DNA from: Gammaproteobacteria bacterium
GTDB taxonomy: Bacteria > Pseudomonadota > Gammaproteobacteria > Pseudomonadales > Azotimanducaceae
Assembly (NCBI GenBank): GCA_009837725.1
Contig: VXSY01000015.1
Location: forward strand, 1 to 39,949
Length of the DNA: 39,949 bases
Direction: 5' to 3'
Positions 8,633 through 17,204 of the stretch are shown here, in pieces; the stretch's first letter is position 1, and each line of letters opens with the position of its first letter. The notes beneath the pieces are model-generated. The model was not told the origin of the DNA and did not search any database. It worked only from the letters and a program-made list of their open reading frames with translations. A program made the position numbers and the translations under genes.

Positions 8633-9604
8633 ATGCTACGAGGGTGCGACATTTTCTGTGGTGCCGGTGGCAGTAGTGTCGGTGCGCGGGAAGCCGGGGT
8701 GGAAATGGTGGGGGCGATTGACATGTGCCCAGTCGCCACTTCGACCTATCGCGCCAACTTCCCTGATGCTCATGTCGTGACGGACCGACTGGAACAAATC
8801 GATGTCGGCGCGTTCAAACGACGGGTTGGGGAGGTGGACGTCCTGCTCGCTTCCCCCGAATGCCGTAACCACACATGCGCGAAGGGAGCGAGGCCACGTG
8901 ATGATGCGAGTCGTGACACTGCGATGCAGGTCGTCGAGTACGCACGGGAGTTGGCGCCGCGCTGGCTCGTGCTGGAGAACGTCATCTACATGCGCCCTTG
9001 GTCGCGCTACCCGGAGCTGAAGCGATCGCTTGAGGAACTGGGCTATCGCCTGAGTGAGTACACCCTCGATGCATCGGACTTTGGGGTTGCGCAAAGGCGC
9101 CGGCGTCTCTTCCTCGTGGGAGATAGGGAAGCTCAACCCGCACTGGAGTTCGCGAAGCGTCCTGGACCGCGCAAGTCGGTCAAGTCGATCCTCGACAGAC
9201 GCGGCGCATGGAAGACGTCGCCGCTACGGACTGATCGTAGGGCCAAGGCGACGCTTGCGCGGGCGGCGCGTGGATTTGCCTCACTTGGCGAGGACGCGAG
9301 TTTCCTGCTGGTTTATTACGGCAGTGACGGGAGCGGCGGCTGGCAGCCCTTGGATCGCCCACTTCGTACGATCACCACCGTCGATCGCTTCGCGCTGGTC
9401 GAACCTGGCCCGCAGGGTCACACCATCCGGATGTTGCAGGTGCCCGAACTACAGCGTGCGATGGGATTCGCGCCTAGCTTCGGTCTGACCGAGGGTACGC
9501 GCCGGGAAAAGATCCGGCTACTCGGCAACGGCGTCTGCCCTCCTGTGATGGAAGGCGTCGTCTCTGCACTCACCGCAGGTAGTGCTACCGCGGCTCTATC
9601 GTGA
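8633..9604 (+). CDS. DNA (cytosine-5-)-methyltransferase
   Basis: 323 residues, short for the family. Motif I is FCGAGGSSVGAREAG at 8-22, motif IV with the catalytic Cys is LLASPECRNHT with C77, motif VI is ENV at 115-117, motif VIII is QRRRRLF at 154-160, and motif X is GNGVCPP at 298-304. Motif IV reads SPEC rather than the common PPCQ, a variant I know from a minor branch of these enzymes. The target recognition region between motifs VIII and IX is short (about 70 residues), so the target is probably a short site; it cannot be read from the sequence. The gene points toward the minus-strand operon and overlaps the RES gene by 20 nt at the 3' ends. No cognate cytosine endonuclease is adjacent. 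Confidence 0.93.
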   Translation: MLRGCDIFCGAGGSSVGAREAGVEMVGAIDMCPVATSTYRANFPDAHVVTDRLEQIDVGAFKRRVGEVDVLLASPECRNHTCAKGARPRDDASRDTAMQVVEYARELAPRWLVLENVIYMRPWSRYPELKRSLEELGYRLSEYTLDASDFGVAQRRRRLFLVGDREAQPALEFAKRPGPRKSVKSILDRRGAWKTSPLRTDRRAKATLARAARGFASLGEDASFLLVYYGSDGSGGWQPLDRPLRTITTVDRFALVEPGPQGHTIRMLQVPELQRAMGFAPSFGLTEGTRREKIRLLGNGVCPPVMEGVVSALTAGSATAALS

Positions 9605-10127
9605 GGGCATCCTCATCGACCCTCACGCGATCCGCGAAGACGACCAGGTTGGGGAACTTTGGGTTCTTGGCGGAAGGCGTTAGGAATCCTTGGCACTTGG
9701 TGCGCGAGTACAACGCTTCCCCAAGCGCCTGAGTTGGGGCTGGCGGTGAGGATGAAATTGGGGTTGTCGGCGTTCTTTCCGCATAGCCCCTCCAATCGCC
9801 CGTCAGTTCCTGAACGGTGGTGCTGACCTTGTCTCGTCCGGCAGTTCCGCGGAGGTCTACGACTTGATCTAAGTGAACACTGACGCAAAAGACCTTCCAA
9901 TTCTTGACTGAACTGCTACCAGGGCCCGGCACGCCCACCTCGAGCAGTGCTGTCCCCTCGTCCGACGCAAAGTGGAGCAGAGGATACGTCGTCCCGCCGG
10001 CTTTGAATCGAGCGTCGTTCGTTGGGCTAGCCCAAAGAGGACTCCCGGCAAATCTGAGCTCCACGGCATGATGCCAATTGGACGGAACTAGACGCGAAAA
10101 CACTAAATCATCGACCGACAGCTTCAA
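9585..10127 (-). CDS. RES-domain protein (candidate NAD+-consuming effector)
   Basis: 180 residues. The RES signature is visible: R40 in DARFKAGG, then YPLLHFASDEGTALLEVG with E63, and S152 in FLTPSA, in the order Arg, Glu, Ser that names the domain. In the family these toxins (for example MbcT, Res) consume NAD+ or modify Prs by ADP-ribosylation. They are normally paired with a DUF2384/Xre antitoxin, which is absent here. Instead the gene overlaps the receiver gene by 4 nt (ATGA), so it is translated with it. I infer it is the effector of the operon, with the receiver protein as its controller. Activity is not shown by sequence alone. Confidence 0.82.
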   Translation of the reverse strand: MKLSVDDLVFSRLVPSNWHHAVELRFAGSPLWASPTNDARFKAGGTTYPLLHFASDEGTALLEVGVPGPGSSSVKNWKVFCVSVHLDQVVDLRGTAGRDKVSTTVQELTGDWRGYAERTPTTPISSSPPAPTQALGEALYSRTKCQGFLTPSAKNPKFPNLVVFADRVRVDEDALTIEPR

Positions 10128-11100
10128 GAGAAAGCACCCGCATCAATTGCGTCGAGTCGGGCAGAGACCAGTGCTAAACGTGGAACGTCAACTTGGTCAG
10201 TTTCGAAGAAACGCCGAGGTGTGGCTTCGCCGAACAGTCCATTCGTCGTGTCCATCCAGTGATTCAAACCTTCCGCGGTACGCTCTGTACCTACCTTCGG
10301 ACCTCCGACGAACTCCATCGATCTGCCTTCGCGGTAAAGGTTCTCAATGCGCCACCGAACGACATCCCGAACAAGGTTGGGGTGACTGGCTGCCCGCATC
10401 GTGGCAATCGAGTGGATAGCCCGCTGAAGGAGAAATAGGTTGCCAGGATCGTCGCTGTCGAGCATCACCTTGGGGGTTTTCCCTAGGCCACGCAACTCCC
10501 GTTCCATCCAGTCATCGAGTGCCACATCCCAATCTGGAATCCTTGCCACAACCGCGTCGTCGATAGGCACTTCTGGCTTGGCGAAGAGACTCTCAAGAGT
10601 TTCTTTCATTCGGGCCACATCCGGTTTGTTGAGAAGCAACTCAAGCTCATCGACCGCGTCGTGAATCTCGTCGACCAGCCCGGACTCGTCCCGAACACGG
10701 CCAGCGTCGTCAAGGTGCTTCGTCTTGGCCAACGCTCGAACGGAGACGGGCGGCTCTTGGGTGCCGACTAGGCGTTCAATCAGGAATTCCTCCAGCTGCG
10801 CAGCTTGCGTTGGGTATCTCGTCCAGAGCACAACCGCATAGCGACCAGCCGGTCTGATGGACTCTTCGAGTAGGCTGCCAATCGTACTGAAGTCGGTTTT
10901 GTGGTCCGAACCGATGGCTCCGGTGCCGAGATGCAGGTCCGCAAAGATTAGACGGGCGTCTGGGCATGGAGAGACACCCTGAATGTCCCATCGAAGCGGA
11001 TCTGACGGCATGGCATTTCATGCCGATTCAGCGTGTCCGCCAAGCTTATGAGGTGGTCAGCGTCGTCGTCGATGACGATGCTCTGAGTACTCCGCATCAT
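10124..11100 (-). CDS. Receiver-domain protein with unknown helical C-terminus, frame interrupted
   Basis: Response-regulator-like gene in two frames. From the ATG at 11100 (GGAGG upstream, ATGA overlap with the GHKL gene) the frame reads the start of a receiver: acidic pocket IVIDDD at residues 8-13, then a stop at about 10949. The other frame, open from an internal ATG at 11011, continues with LIFADLHLGTG, where the Asp (about D54) is the expected phospho-acceptor, VVLWT (Thr) and ALAKTKHL (Lys). Removing one GA unit from GAGAGA at 10969-10974 joins the two frames with residues that fit. The C-terminal ~190 residues are helical and unrecognised. If expressed only from 11011 the protein would lack the acidic pocket. 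Alternatives are sequencing error, a recent mutation, or slippage. Confidence 0.7.
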
Positions 11101-13244
11101 GTCCTCCGTCCGAAAACCAACGATGTGATGGCGCCGTCATGCGCATCGGGGATTTCGACCTCCTCCCTTTGAGGAAAGGCCAGCCGTCCATCGTTGAGTT
11201 CCATGGCTAAGTTCGCGTAATACAGTCCAAGCCCCATGCCATCCGGCTTGCGAGTGAAGAAGGGCCTAGTTACGTCCTCCGCGCTGTCCCCTTGAAATCC
11301 CACCCCATTGTCGGCGATCACAATGGCCGGACCGTCGGCGAATTCGTCCGTCGCACCGATGAAAAGCCGCCGACTTTGCGTAGGTGGTTCCTCATCTTGA
11401 TCTGGCCACCGGACCCGCATCCAGTATAGTGCGTTGTCGATCAGGTTGTTCAGTGCGCCGAGTACCAATCCAAACGAATACCTGGCTTCAAAATCGCCAT
11501 TGCCGTCAAGCAAGGGACACTCAAGCTGGATCCGATGGTGGCGCAGACGCAGGAGGTTGATTTGTCGAGCCCGCAGAACCAATCGCTGCGCGGAATGCTC
11601 CCTCTTGCTGTCGCGACGGAGCAGTGTGGCAAAGCCATCGAGGATTCGCATGAGCTCTTGCGCTTGCGCCGCAGCTTCGTCGAGGTCGCGCCCCTCCACT
11701 ATCGCTTGGTGGAGTCCTCGTACACCACGTTCCACCTCATGGAACACCACGGCGAGGTTAAGGCCCGACATCCCGGCAGTGAGCAATGTTTCCTGCATGT
11801 CGCGAACTTGCCGTTGAATCCTTGCAACATACGGTTCGAGCCTCTCCCGCAAATCATGGCGCTCTAGCTCGTTGCGGAGCTCGGCGATGGGCGCCTCCAG
11901 GCGATCTGTAACGGGGTCGCTAGGTCGCTCAGTAACGCGGCGTATGCGTTGCTTGTCCAACTGACGCTCACCCTCAAGCGCACCTAGCGCACCCAGCACG
12001 ATCTGCTGAAGGCGTTCAAGCGCCTCGTTTTCGACGAAACCCTCTCGGTTCGTCTTTTCCCGTAGAGAGGTCGACTCGTCTAGCGAAAGGTGGACCGCGC
12101 CGAGGACGATGTTGCGGCTGATTCCCCGCGTAGGGGCGTTTACTCGACGGAGATCTAGACCAAGCCAGTCGTCACCTTGTTCGCCATAGTTGTAAACGCG
12201 GATGCCGTCTCGATAGACACGGATGCCACCATATTCGTCTAGGTAGGTGGTGAACAAACGGGTGGCTCCCAACCTTTGCAGAACCGGTCCGTCGCGGTCA
12301 TAGACATAAAGTTCACCCAAGATGGGCCCAATCCCGCGAGTTGTCGTCGCGTCAGCTATGACCTGGTCCCTTTGTCGGCTACCAGGCGCGGCCGGTAGCA
12401 GCAAGCGATCCCCCTCTTTGGCTACCGTACGCGAGTCGAGACTGAGGCCGGCAATCTGGCGGAACTCGTAGCTCCAGTCGAACTGGCCGTCCTCGAGCCA
12501 GAAGGAGAACCTCCAGATCGCACGATCAATGATGGCGGCGAAGTCGGGAAGGTCCTCGATCCAGTGCTCGTTGCCGGGTACCACCAGCGTCGCTTGGAAG
12601 TCGCCTTGCTCTTGGAAGGGAGAGCAAATGGAGGTGATTTGGTTGCACAAGCGGCGTACCTCTCCGCGTGTCCACTCCGGCGGGCGCAGTTCGCTGACTT
12701 CGATGCGCGTTCCCGTGCGGTCTTCCATGAACACTTCGGGTTCGCGAACGCGGATGGTCACCGGGGCCTCGTCGAGGAACGGCCTTTCGATGAGTTCGTT
12801 CCAGTCGATTTCGACTACGCATTCCTCCGAGTCCTGAGCACGGGTCGTGAGCCTGATCCGGTTGCCGAGTTTGTGCACCGCAAATCGCCCTAGGCCCTTT
12901 TCCCCGAGGGGGAGGCGCCCGTGAACGGCAGAGCGTTCCTGGCGTTCGCGTTGGCGGCGTCGGTGGTCGTGGCCGGGTACGAGCCAGACGTTTTGCAGCA
13001 GGTCTAACGTCATCCCTTCGCCATCGTCCTCGACCATGATGGCAGGGGCGTTTTCGGACCGAAGATCGAGCGTGACGGCAGCGTTGGTTGCGTCCGCGTC
13101 ATAGGCATTCTTGACGAGTTCGAAGACTGCGAGGCGTGGACTGCCGATGAGCTCGTCACCAAGGAGTTGCAGCACGCGGGCTCGCGGTCGAAAGGGCTGG
13201 TTGATCGCCGACCCTCGGTTGTCGGAACGGTCAGGCATGGCCAC
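11097..13244 (-). CDS. Dual GHKL ATPase: Hsp90/MutL-like N-terminus plus histidine-kinase-like C-terminus
   Basis: 715 residues. N-terminal GHKL fold: ELVKNAYDADAT at 42-53 (N-box), DDGEGM at 73-78, and GEKGLGRFAVHKLG at 114-127. A middle domain follows, with GGIRVYRDGIRVYNYGEQGDDWLG at about 339-362, like the S5-type region of Hsp90/MutL/MORC proteins. The C-terminal part resembles a histidine kinase: possible phospho-acceptor H502 in VVFHEVERG, N-box LNNLIDNALYWM at 598-609, G1 IADNGVGF at 643-650, and G2 KPDGMGLGLYY at 666-676. No membrane segment is seen. It starts at GTG 13244 or ATG 13238, immediately after the methyltransferase stop, and overlaps the receiver gene by ATGA. A phosphorelay to that receiver is inferred, not shown. 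Confidence 0.85.
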   Translation of the reverse strand: MAMPDRSDNRGSAINQPFRPRARVLQLLGDELIGSPRLAVFELVKNAYDADATNAAVTLDLRSENAPAIMVEDDGEGMTLDLLQNVWLVPGHDHRRRQRERQERSAVHGRLPLGEKGLGRFAVHKLGNRIRLTTRAQDSEECVVEIDWNELIERPFLDEAPVTIRVREPEVFMEDRTGTRIEVSELRPPEWTRGEVRRLCNQITSICSPFQEQGDFQATLVVPGNEHWIEDLPDFAAIIDRAIWRFSFWLEDGQFDWSYEFRQIAGLSLDSRTVAKEGDRLLLPAAPGSRQRDQVIADATTTRGIGPILGELYVYDRDGPVLQRLGATRLFTTYLDEYGGIRVYRDGIRVYNYGEQGDDWLGLDLRRVNAPTRGISRNIVLGAVHLSLDESTSLREKTNREGFVENEALERLQQIVLGALGALEGERQLDKQRIRRVTERPSDPVTDRLEAPIAELRNELERHDLRERLEPYVARIQRQVRDMQETLLTAGMSGLNLAVVFHEVERGVRGLHQAIVEGRDLDEAAAQAQELMRILDGFATLLRRDSKREHSAQRLVLRARQINLLRLRHHRIQLECPLLDGNGDFEARYSFGLVLGALNNLIDNALYWMRVRWPDQDEEPPTQSRRLFIGATDEFADGPAIVIADNGVGFQGDSAEDVTRPFFTRKPDGMGLGLYYANLAMELNDGRLAFPQREEVEIPDAHDGAITSLVFGRRT

Positions 13245-16200
13245 TCATCCCGCTGCGACCTGGCCGCCGTGGAGTACCTCCAGAAACTCGGCGATTACCG
13301 TCAGTTCGCCTTCCTCAACATCGGTCAATACGATGGGGTCGAAGGCGTGGTTGGCTGGGGTTAGTCGGATTGTGGCATGGCGCCACGAGTCGTCGCTGGC
13401 CGCCTTTGTGCTTTCGTAGCGCTTTACAGTGTATCGCTGTCCAGTTTCGGGGTCGGTGGCGTCTCGGAGCTGAACCAACACCGTCTTGCCCTGTCGGGTG
13501 CCGTGTACGGGCGCGCGGAAGAGGCAGTATGAGCCGTCTGGGATGATCGGTTCCATCGACGTACCGACCACTTGCGCAACGAACATGCCTGATCGGAGGC
13601 GGTGTTTGGTCGCGACAGCGACCCACTCGTGACCGTCGTCTTCAACGAACTGCGGATCGCCAAAAGCCCCAGCGGCCGCTTGCAGCGGGATCAAGGGCAC
13701 GCAGTTGGCGTAACGGTCCTTTTGGTTCGGAACAACAACAGGGGGCCGGAAGGGGATGACGATAGCTTCCTCGAGCCGCTGGCTAGGTTGAAAGGCAGCC
13801 GGCCAGCCACCGTGGAGGTCGATAGCCTCCGTAATCTCGGCCATCAGTCCAATGGTCTCAGTGAGGGCGGCGATGATTTTCTTGTAGTGGACGATGTCGT
13901 CGGCTGAAAGCGCGTGTCCTTTACGATCCTTAAGCCATTTCTCGGCGGGACGGTAGCCGCCGATGGTAAAGCTCCAGACTTCTGGCGTGATGCCATCGAA
14001 GTACTCCGAAGCGTTGAGCCAAACGCGGCCCAAATCGCCCCCGCTTGGCGGAGCGTAGCGGACACGGGTTAGGACATTCGCCTTTTTGAATGGGAACTCT
14101 GGCAGGGTTTCGCCAAGCACCTTCATGGCGTGGAAATCAGCGAGCCTTCGGCCGAGCGTGACCAAATCGCGGAATACTGCAATGTTGCGAGGAAGGGGCA
14201 CTCTAGGGTAATCAGACTTCAGGAAACTCGCGAATCGTCGTCGGTAGCCGGAACTGTGCAGCACAGCGTAAATGTAGTTGAACACGTCGTCCGCTGCGGT
14301 TCCTTCGCCTCGAGTGCTGCTGAACTCAAGACCAATCGTCGATCCGAGTGTTTCCAAAAAGGGGAGTGCCAGATTAACTCGGCGGTCAGGTATACCGTTT
14401 TTGGGTACGCCTGAGCCGTATAGGTACAATGGGAATAGGTAATTCACCTCCTTGATCGACACAGTGTGGTGCTGAGTCACATACTTGGTAACGAAAACGT
14501 GCTCCCAACCCCCACGGATCTCGGTGGATCGCGTGGTAGACAGCCCGCGGTTGGGTCCTGCCAACATGTGCCGCATGACCTTCGGTCGTGGACGGCAGAT
14601 GAACCCACCTGCGCGACCGGTGTAGTAGGTGCTGCGAATGTCAAACGGCCGATAGAGAATCGGGACAACTCGTTCGTCCACATCGCCATGGTCCAGGATA
14701 TCCTGTTGCGCGTCCGCAATCTTCCAATCTGTTGAGTCCTTGCCCAGGCCGAACTTCTCTCTCGCATCCTCAATATCTAGTGAAGCAAAGGCGTTGACCG
14801 TGCTTCGCATACGTGCCGTCGTCCACTGGATAGCTAGTTTGTCGCGAGCTGTCACTATGCCTACCGAACTCACCGGAAAGATGTCGGTCAGTTTCCATCC
14901 TGCCGCGTACTCCGCACTAAGTGTCGCGTCCCGGGGAGCGAAGAGGTACAGACCAGCGCTTGGCGCGATTTTTTTCCAGTCAGTGGTTCTCACGTCTGTT
15001 GCCAAGAGACGCTCGTACTTACTTTGGGCACCAACATCCCGACTGCCCCAAAGGTCCGCATGGAACGCCCTGATGCTGTCCGCCTTGCTGGTGGCCAATG
15101 CACCTCTCACATAAAGGCCAATCGACACGCCCTGCTGGATTTCGAAAACATTCTCGTCCTGGCTGCCATCGGGCGCTCGCTCCTTGCGCTTTGAGTTTCC
15201 GTGGAGATCAAGCAGGTGGCACAAACTGAACGTGGCCAATAGTGATTCGCGCATGCCGCGAAATGTGGGGTTTTCGAGGTAGCCATGGTTGGTGACAAAG
15301 CCGAGAACGCCCACGCTGGTCAGCTCGATCTGACGCTGCGCGAAACGCATGAACTTCACGTAATCGTCATTCAGCCACTTCGGGTTCTTCTCGCCCAGAG
15401 GAGCACCGTCCACGGTGAAGTAGCTGTCGGTTGCCTCCCTGCCGTCGGTTCCTCTCAGTAGTTCGGCGATCCATTTGCCCTTGTTGGCCGAGTGTCCTGC
15501 ATAGGGGGGGTTGCCCAAAACGACCGTGAAACGGTTCGCACGCTTCACCTCGTTCACCTGCCGGGCCTCGTCGGCTAGGGCAGGAATGGCGAAGTCCATC
15601 TGACCAGAAAAGGCGTCAGCTGGTTCCAGGGCATTCGTCAGGAAAACGCGGACACGCTCGTCGGCGCCGAATCGATACCCGGTCTCGTAGAGCTTGAGGC
15701 CGATCTTCATGTGCGCGATAGCGTAGGAAGCCATCAGCAGTTCGTAGCCGAACAGCCGGTTGAGCAAGTGCGCAGGCACATACTCGTTCCACATGGCGTT
15801 GATGCGTCGCTTGCTCAGGCCCTGTTCTTGCCATTTGGCGACAAGCGTCTCGTAGATCACGTCGATGACCTCGACGAGAAACGTCCCGGTCCCCGTGGCC
15901 GGGTCTAGAATCTGGACGAAATCTTGGTCCGCCTCTACTCCTGCTGGAATGCGGAATCCGCCTTCTCGACGTGCCACCTCGCCCCAAGTGGCTGTGTCCG
16001 CCAACCCGTCCTCGAGGCCGTATTGGGTGCGTAGCAAGGAGTCAATCGAGCGGACGATGTAGGAGACGACCGGTCGCGGCGTATAGAAAACACCCCGCTG
16101 CATCCGCTTCTCCGCGTCGTACTCCTTCAGGAAGAGCTCGTAGAAGTGAATTACCGGGTCTTCGCGGGGATTGCGGTCGCCGAAGTCGCGGACCACCGCC

Positions 16201-17198
16201 TCCATGTTGGCGTCGTCCAGCAGTTCTACCACGTCGGACACACCGAGTTCATCGAAGTCCAGGCCACTGCTGGCACGGCCGCCACGACTACCTACCTGGA
16301 GGAATGCTTGCATAAGGTCTCGCAGCAACGGGTTGGTGCGCATATGCGCGGCGAAATCGTCGGCAGTTTGGTGTTGCGGATTGGCGATGCGGGCTGAGAG
16401 CAGGCCGTAGGCAATGGTCTGGGCGTACATGTCGGCGAATGTGTTGGCGTCCAGGTCGTGAAGCAGCCCACGCTTGAACGCTTCCATTAGCCGCCCGATG
16501 GGGCCGTCTTTCGTCTCGATCCTCAGTGCGGTTCGGGTGCGGTCGCGGATTCTTCGAGCAAGCGCCGCCAGATGCATGGAGAGTTGCAGTGAGGTCGTAA
16601 CCACTTCGCGGTGGCGGATTGAGAATGCGGCCCGCCATTGCTTGCGCCAAGCGTCTGAGTCGTGCTCGTCCACCGGCCATGCGAGGTGGTCCGCGAGTTC
16701 ACGGGCAACTTCGTCCAAATGAAGGGCCGTGTCCTTATCGTCCCAGCCCAGCACCTTCAAGGTAGGCAGTTGACGGCCTTCTGGCGCCGCAAAGTGCGCG
16801 AAACTGATGTGCCGCGTGCCTCCTTCGCCAAAATTCGAGACGAACAGCAGGTCCTCCATCGCCCATGCTTGCCGTTCGGATGCAAGCGCCGAACTACGCG
16901 CCTTGAGCGTGACTTGGCTAAGGATGCGGCGCAGCGCAACCACAGGCAGCCGTTTCGGCTCGAACTTCACGAAGAAAATACCCCACGGCTGTGCCGGCAC
17001 GAGCGGCCGAAGTCGGCTGATCGTCTCGATCTTGGCTGCATTTCGACTGTCGATGCCGAGCTCGTCCGGCGTGTAATCGAACGTCAGTGCCTCGAAATCT
17101 CCACCTTCTATCGGCCAATCCAACTCGTCCCGCAAGTAGGCAATGAGCTGGTCGAAACGGCGGATGGCCGCCAGTTTGCTGCGGTGGTCCGTTGCCAT
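13245..17198 (-). CDS. N6-adenine DNA methyltransferase with C-terminal LexA/S24 peptidase domain
   Basis: 1317 residues. The N-terminal ~230 residues are an unnamed domain containing [11 protein letters not shown] and [15 protein letters not shown]. The methyltransferase core has motif [10 protein letters not shown] at 432-440 and motif IV NPPY at 563-566, with a long target-recognition region after it. The last ~140 residues match the LexA/S24 fold: a possible self-cleavage site AAAG at 1174-1177, nucleophile S1214 in GTSMEP, and Lys1259 in YTVKRY. This order matches LexA (cleavage site, Ser, Lys). A stand-alone S24 protein is normal; fusion to a large methyltransferase is unusual. It follows the helicase gene by 6 nt. 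I infer that methylation or restriction may be switched by self-cleavage. Confidence 0.9.
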   Translation of the reverse strand: MATDHRSKLAAIRRFDQLIAYLRDELDWPIEGGDFEALTFDYTPDELGIDSRNAAKIETISRLRPLVPAQPWGIFFVKFEPKRLPVVALRRILSQVTLKARSSALASERQAWAMEDLLFVSNFGEGGTRHISFAHFAAPEGRQLPTLKVLGWDDKDTALHLDEVARELADHLAWPVDEHDSDAWRKQWRAAFSIRHREVVTTSLQLSMHLAALARRIRDRTRTALRIETKDGPIGRLMEAFKRGLLHDLDANTFADMYAQTIAYGLLSARIANPQHQTADDFAAHMRTNPLLRDLMQAFLQVGSRGGRASSGLDFDELGVSDVVELLDDANMEAVVRDFGDRNPREDPVIHFYELFLKEYDAEKRMQRGVFYTPRPVVSYIVRSIDSLLRTQYGLEDGLADTATWGEVARREGGFRIPAGVEADQDFVQILDPATGTGTFLVEVIDVIYETLVAKWQEQGLSKRRINAMWNEYVPAHLLNRLFGYELLMASYAIAHMKIGLKLYETGYRFGADERVRVFLTNALEPADAFSGQMDFAIPALADEARQVNEVKRANRFTVVLGNPPYAGHSANKGKWIAELLRGTDGREATDSYFTVDGAPLGEKNPKWLNDDYVKFMRFAQRQIELTSVGVLGFVTNHGYLENPTFRGMRESLLATFSLCHLLDLHGNSKRKERAPDGSQDENVFEIQQGVSIGLYVRGALATSKADSIRAFHADLWGSRDVGAQSKYERLLATDVRTTDWKKIAPSAGLYLFAPRDATLSAEYAAGWKLTDIFPVSSVGIVTARDKLAIQWTTARMRSTVNAFASLDIEDAREKFGLGKDSTDWKIADAQQDILDHGDVDERVVPILYRPFDIRSTYYTGRAGGFICRPRPKVMRHMLAGPNRGLSTTRSTEIRGGWEHVFVTKYVTQHHTVSIKEVNYLFPLYLYGSGVPKNGIPDRRVNLALPFLETLGSTIGLEFSSTRGEGTAADDVFNYIYAVLHSSGYRRRFASFLKSDYPRVPLPRNIAVFRDLVTLGRRLADFHAMKVLGETLPEFPFKKANVLTRVRYAPPSGGDLGRVWLNASEYFDGITPEVWSFTIGGYRPAEKWLKDRKGHALSADDIVHYKKIIAALTETIGLMAEITEAIDLHGGWPAAFQPSQRLEEAIVIPFRPPVVVPNQKDRYANCVPLIPLQAAAGAFGDPQFVEDDGHEWVAVATKHRLRSGMFVAQVVGTSMEPIIPDGSYCLFRAPVHGTRQGKTVLVQLRDATDPETGQRYTVKRYESTKAASDDSWRHATIRLTPANHAFDPIVLTDVEEGELTVIAEFLEVLHGGQVAAG

Positions 17199-17204
17199 AT
17201 CTGA

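Noticed and set aside
8353-8739. 128-residue minus-strand frame over the methyltransferase start
   Set aside because: Shadow of the C5 methyltransferase gene, no family pattern.
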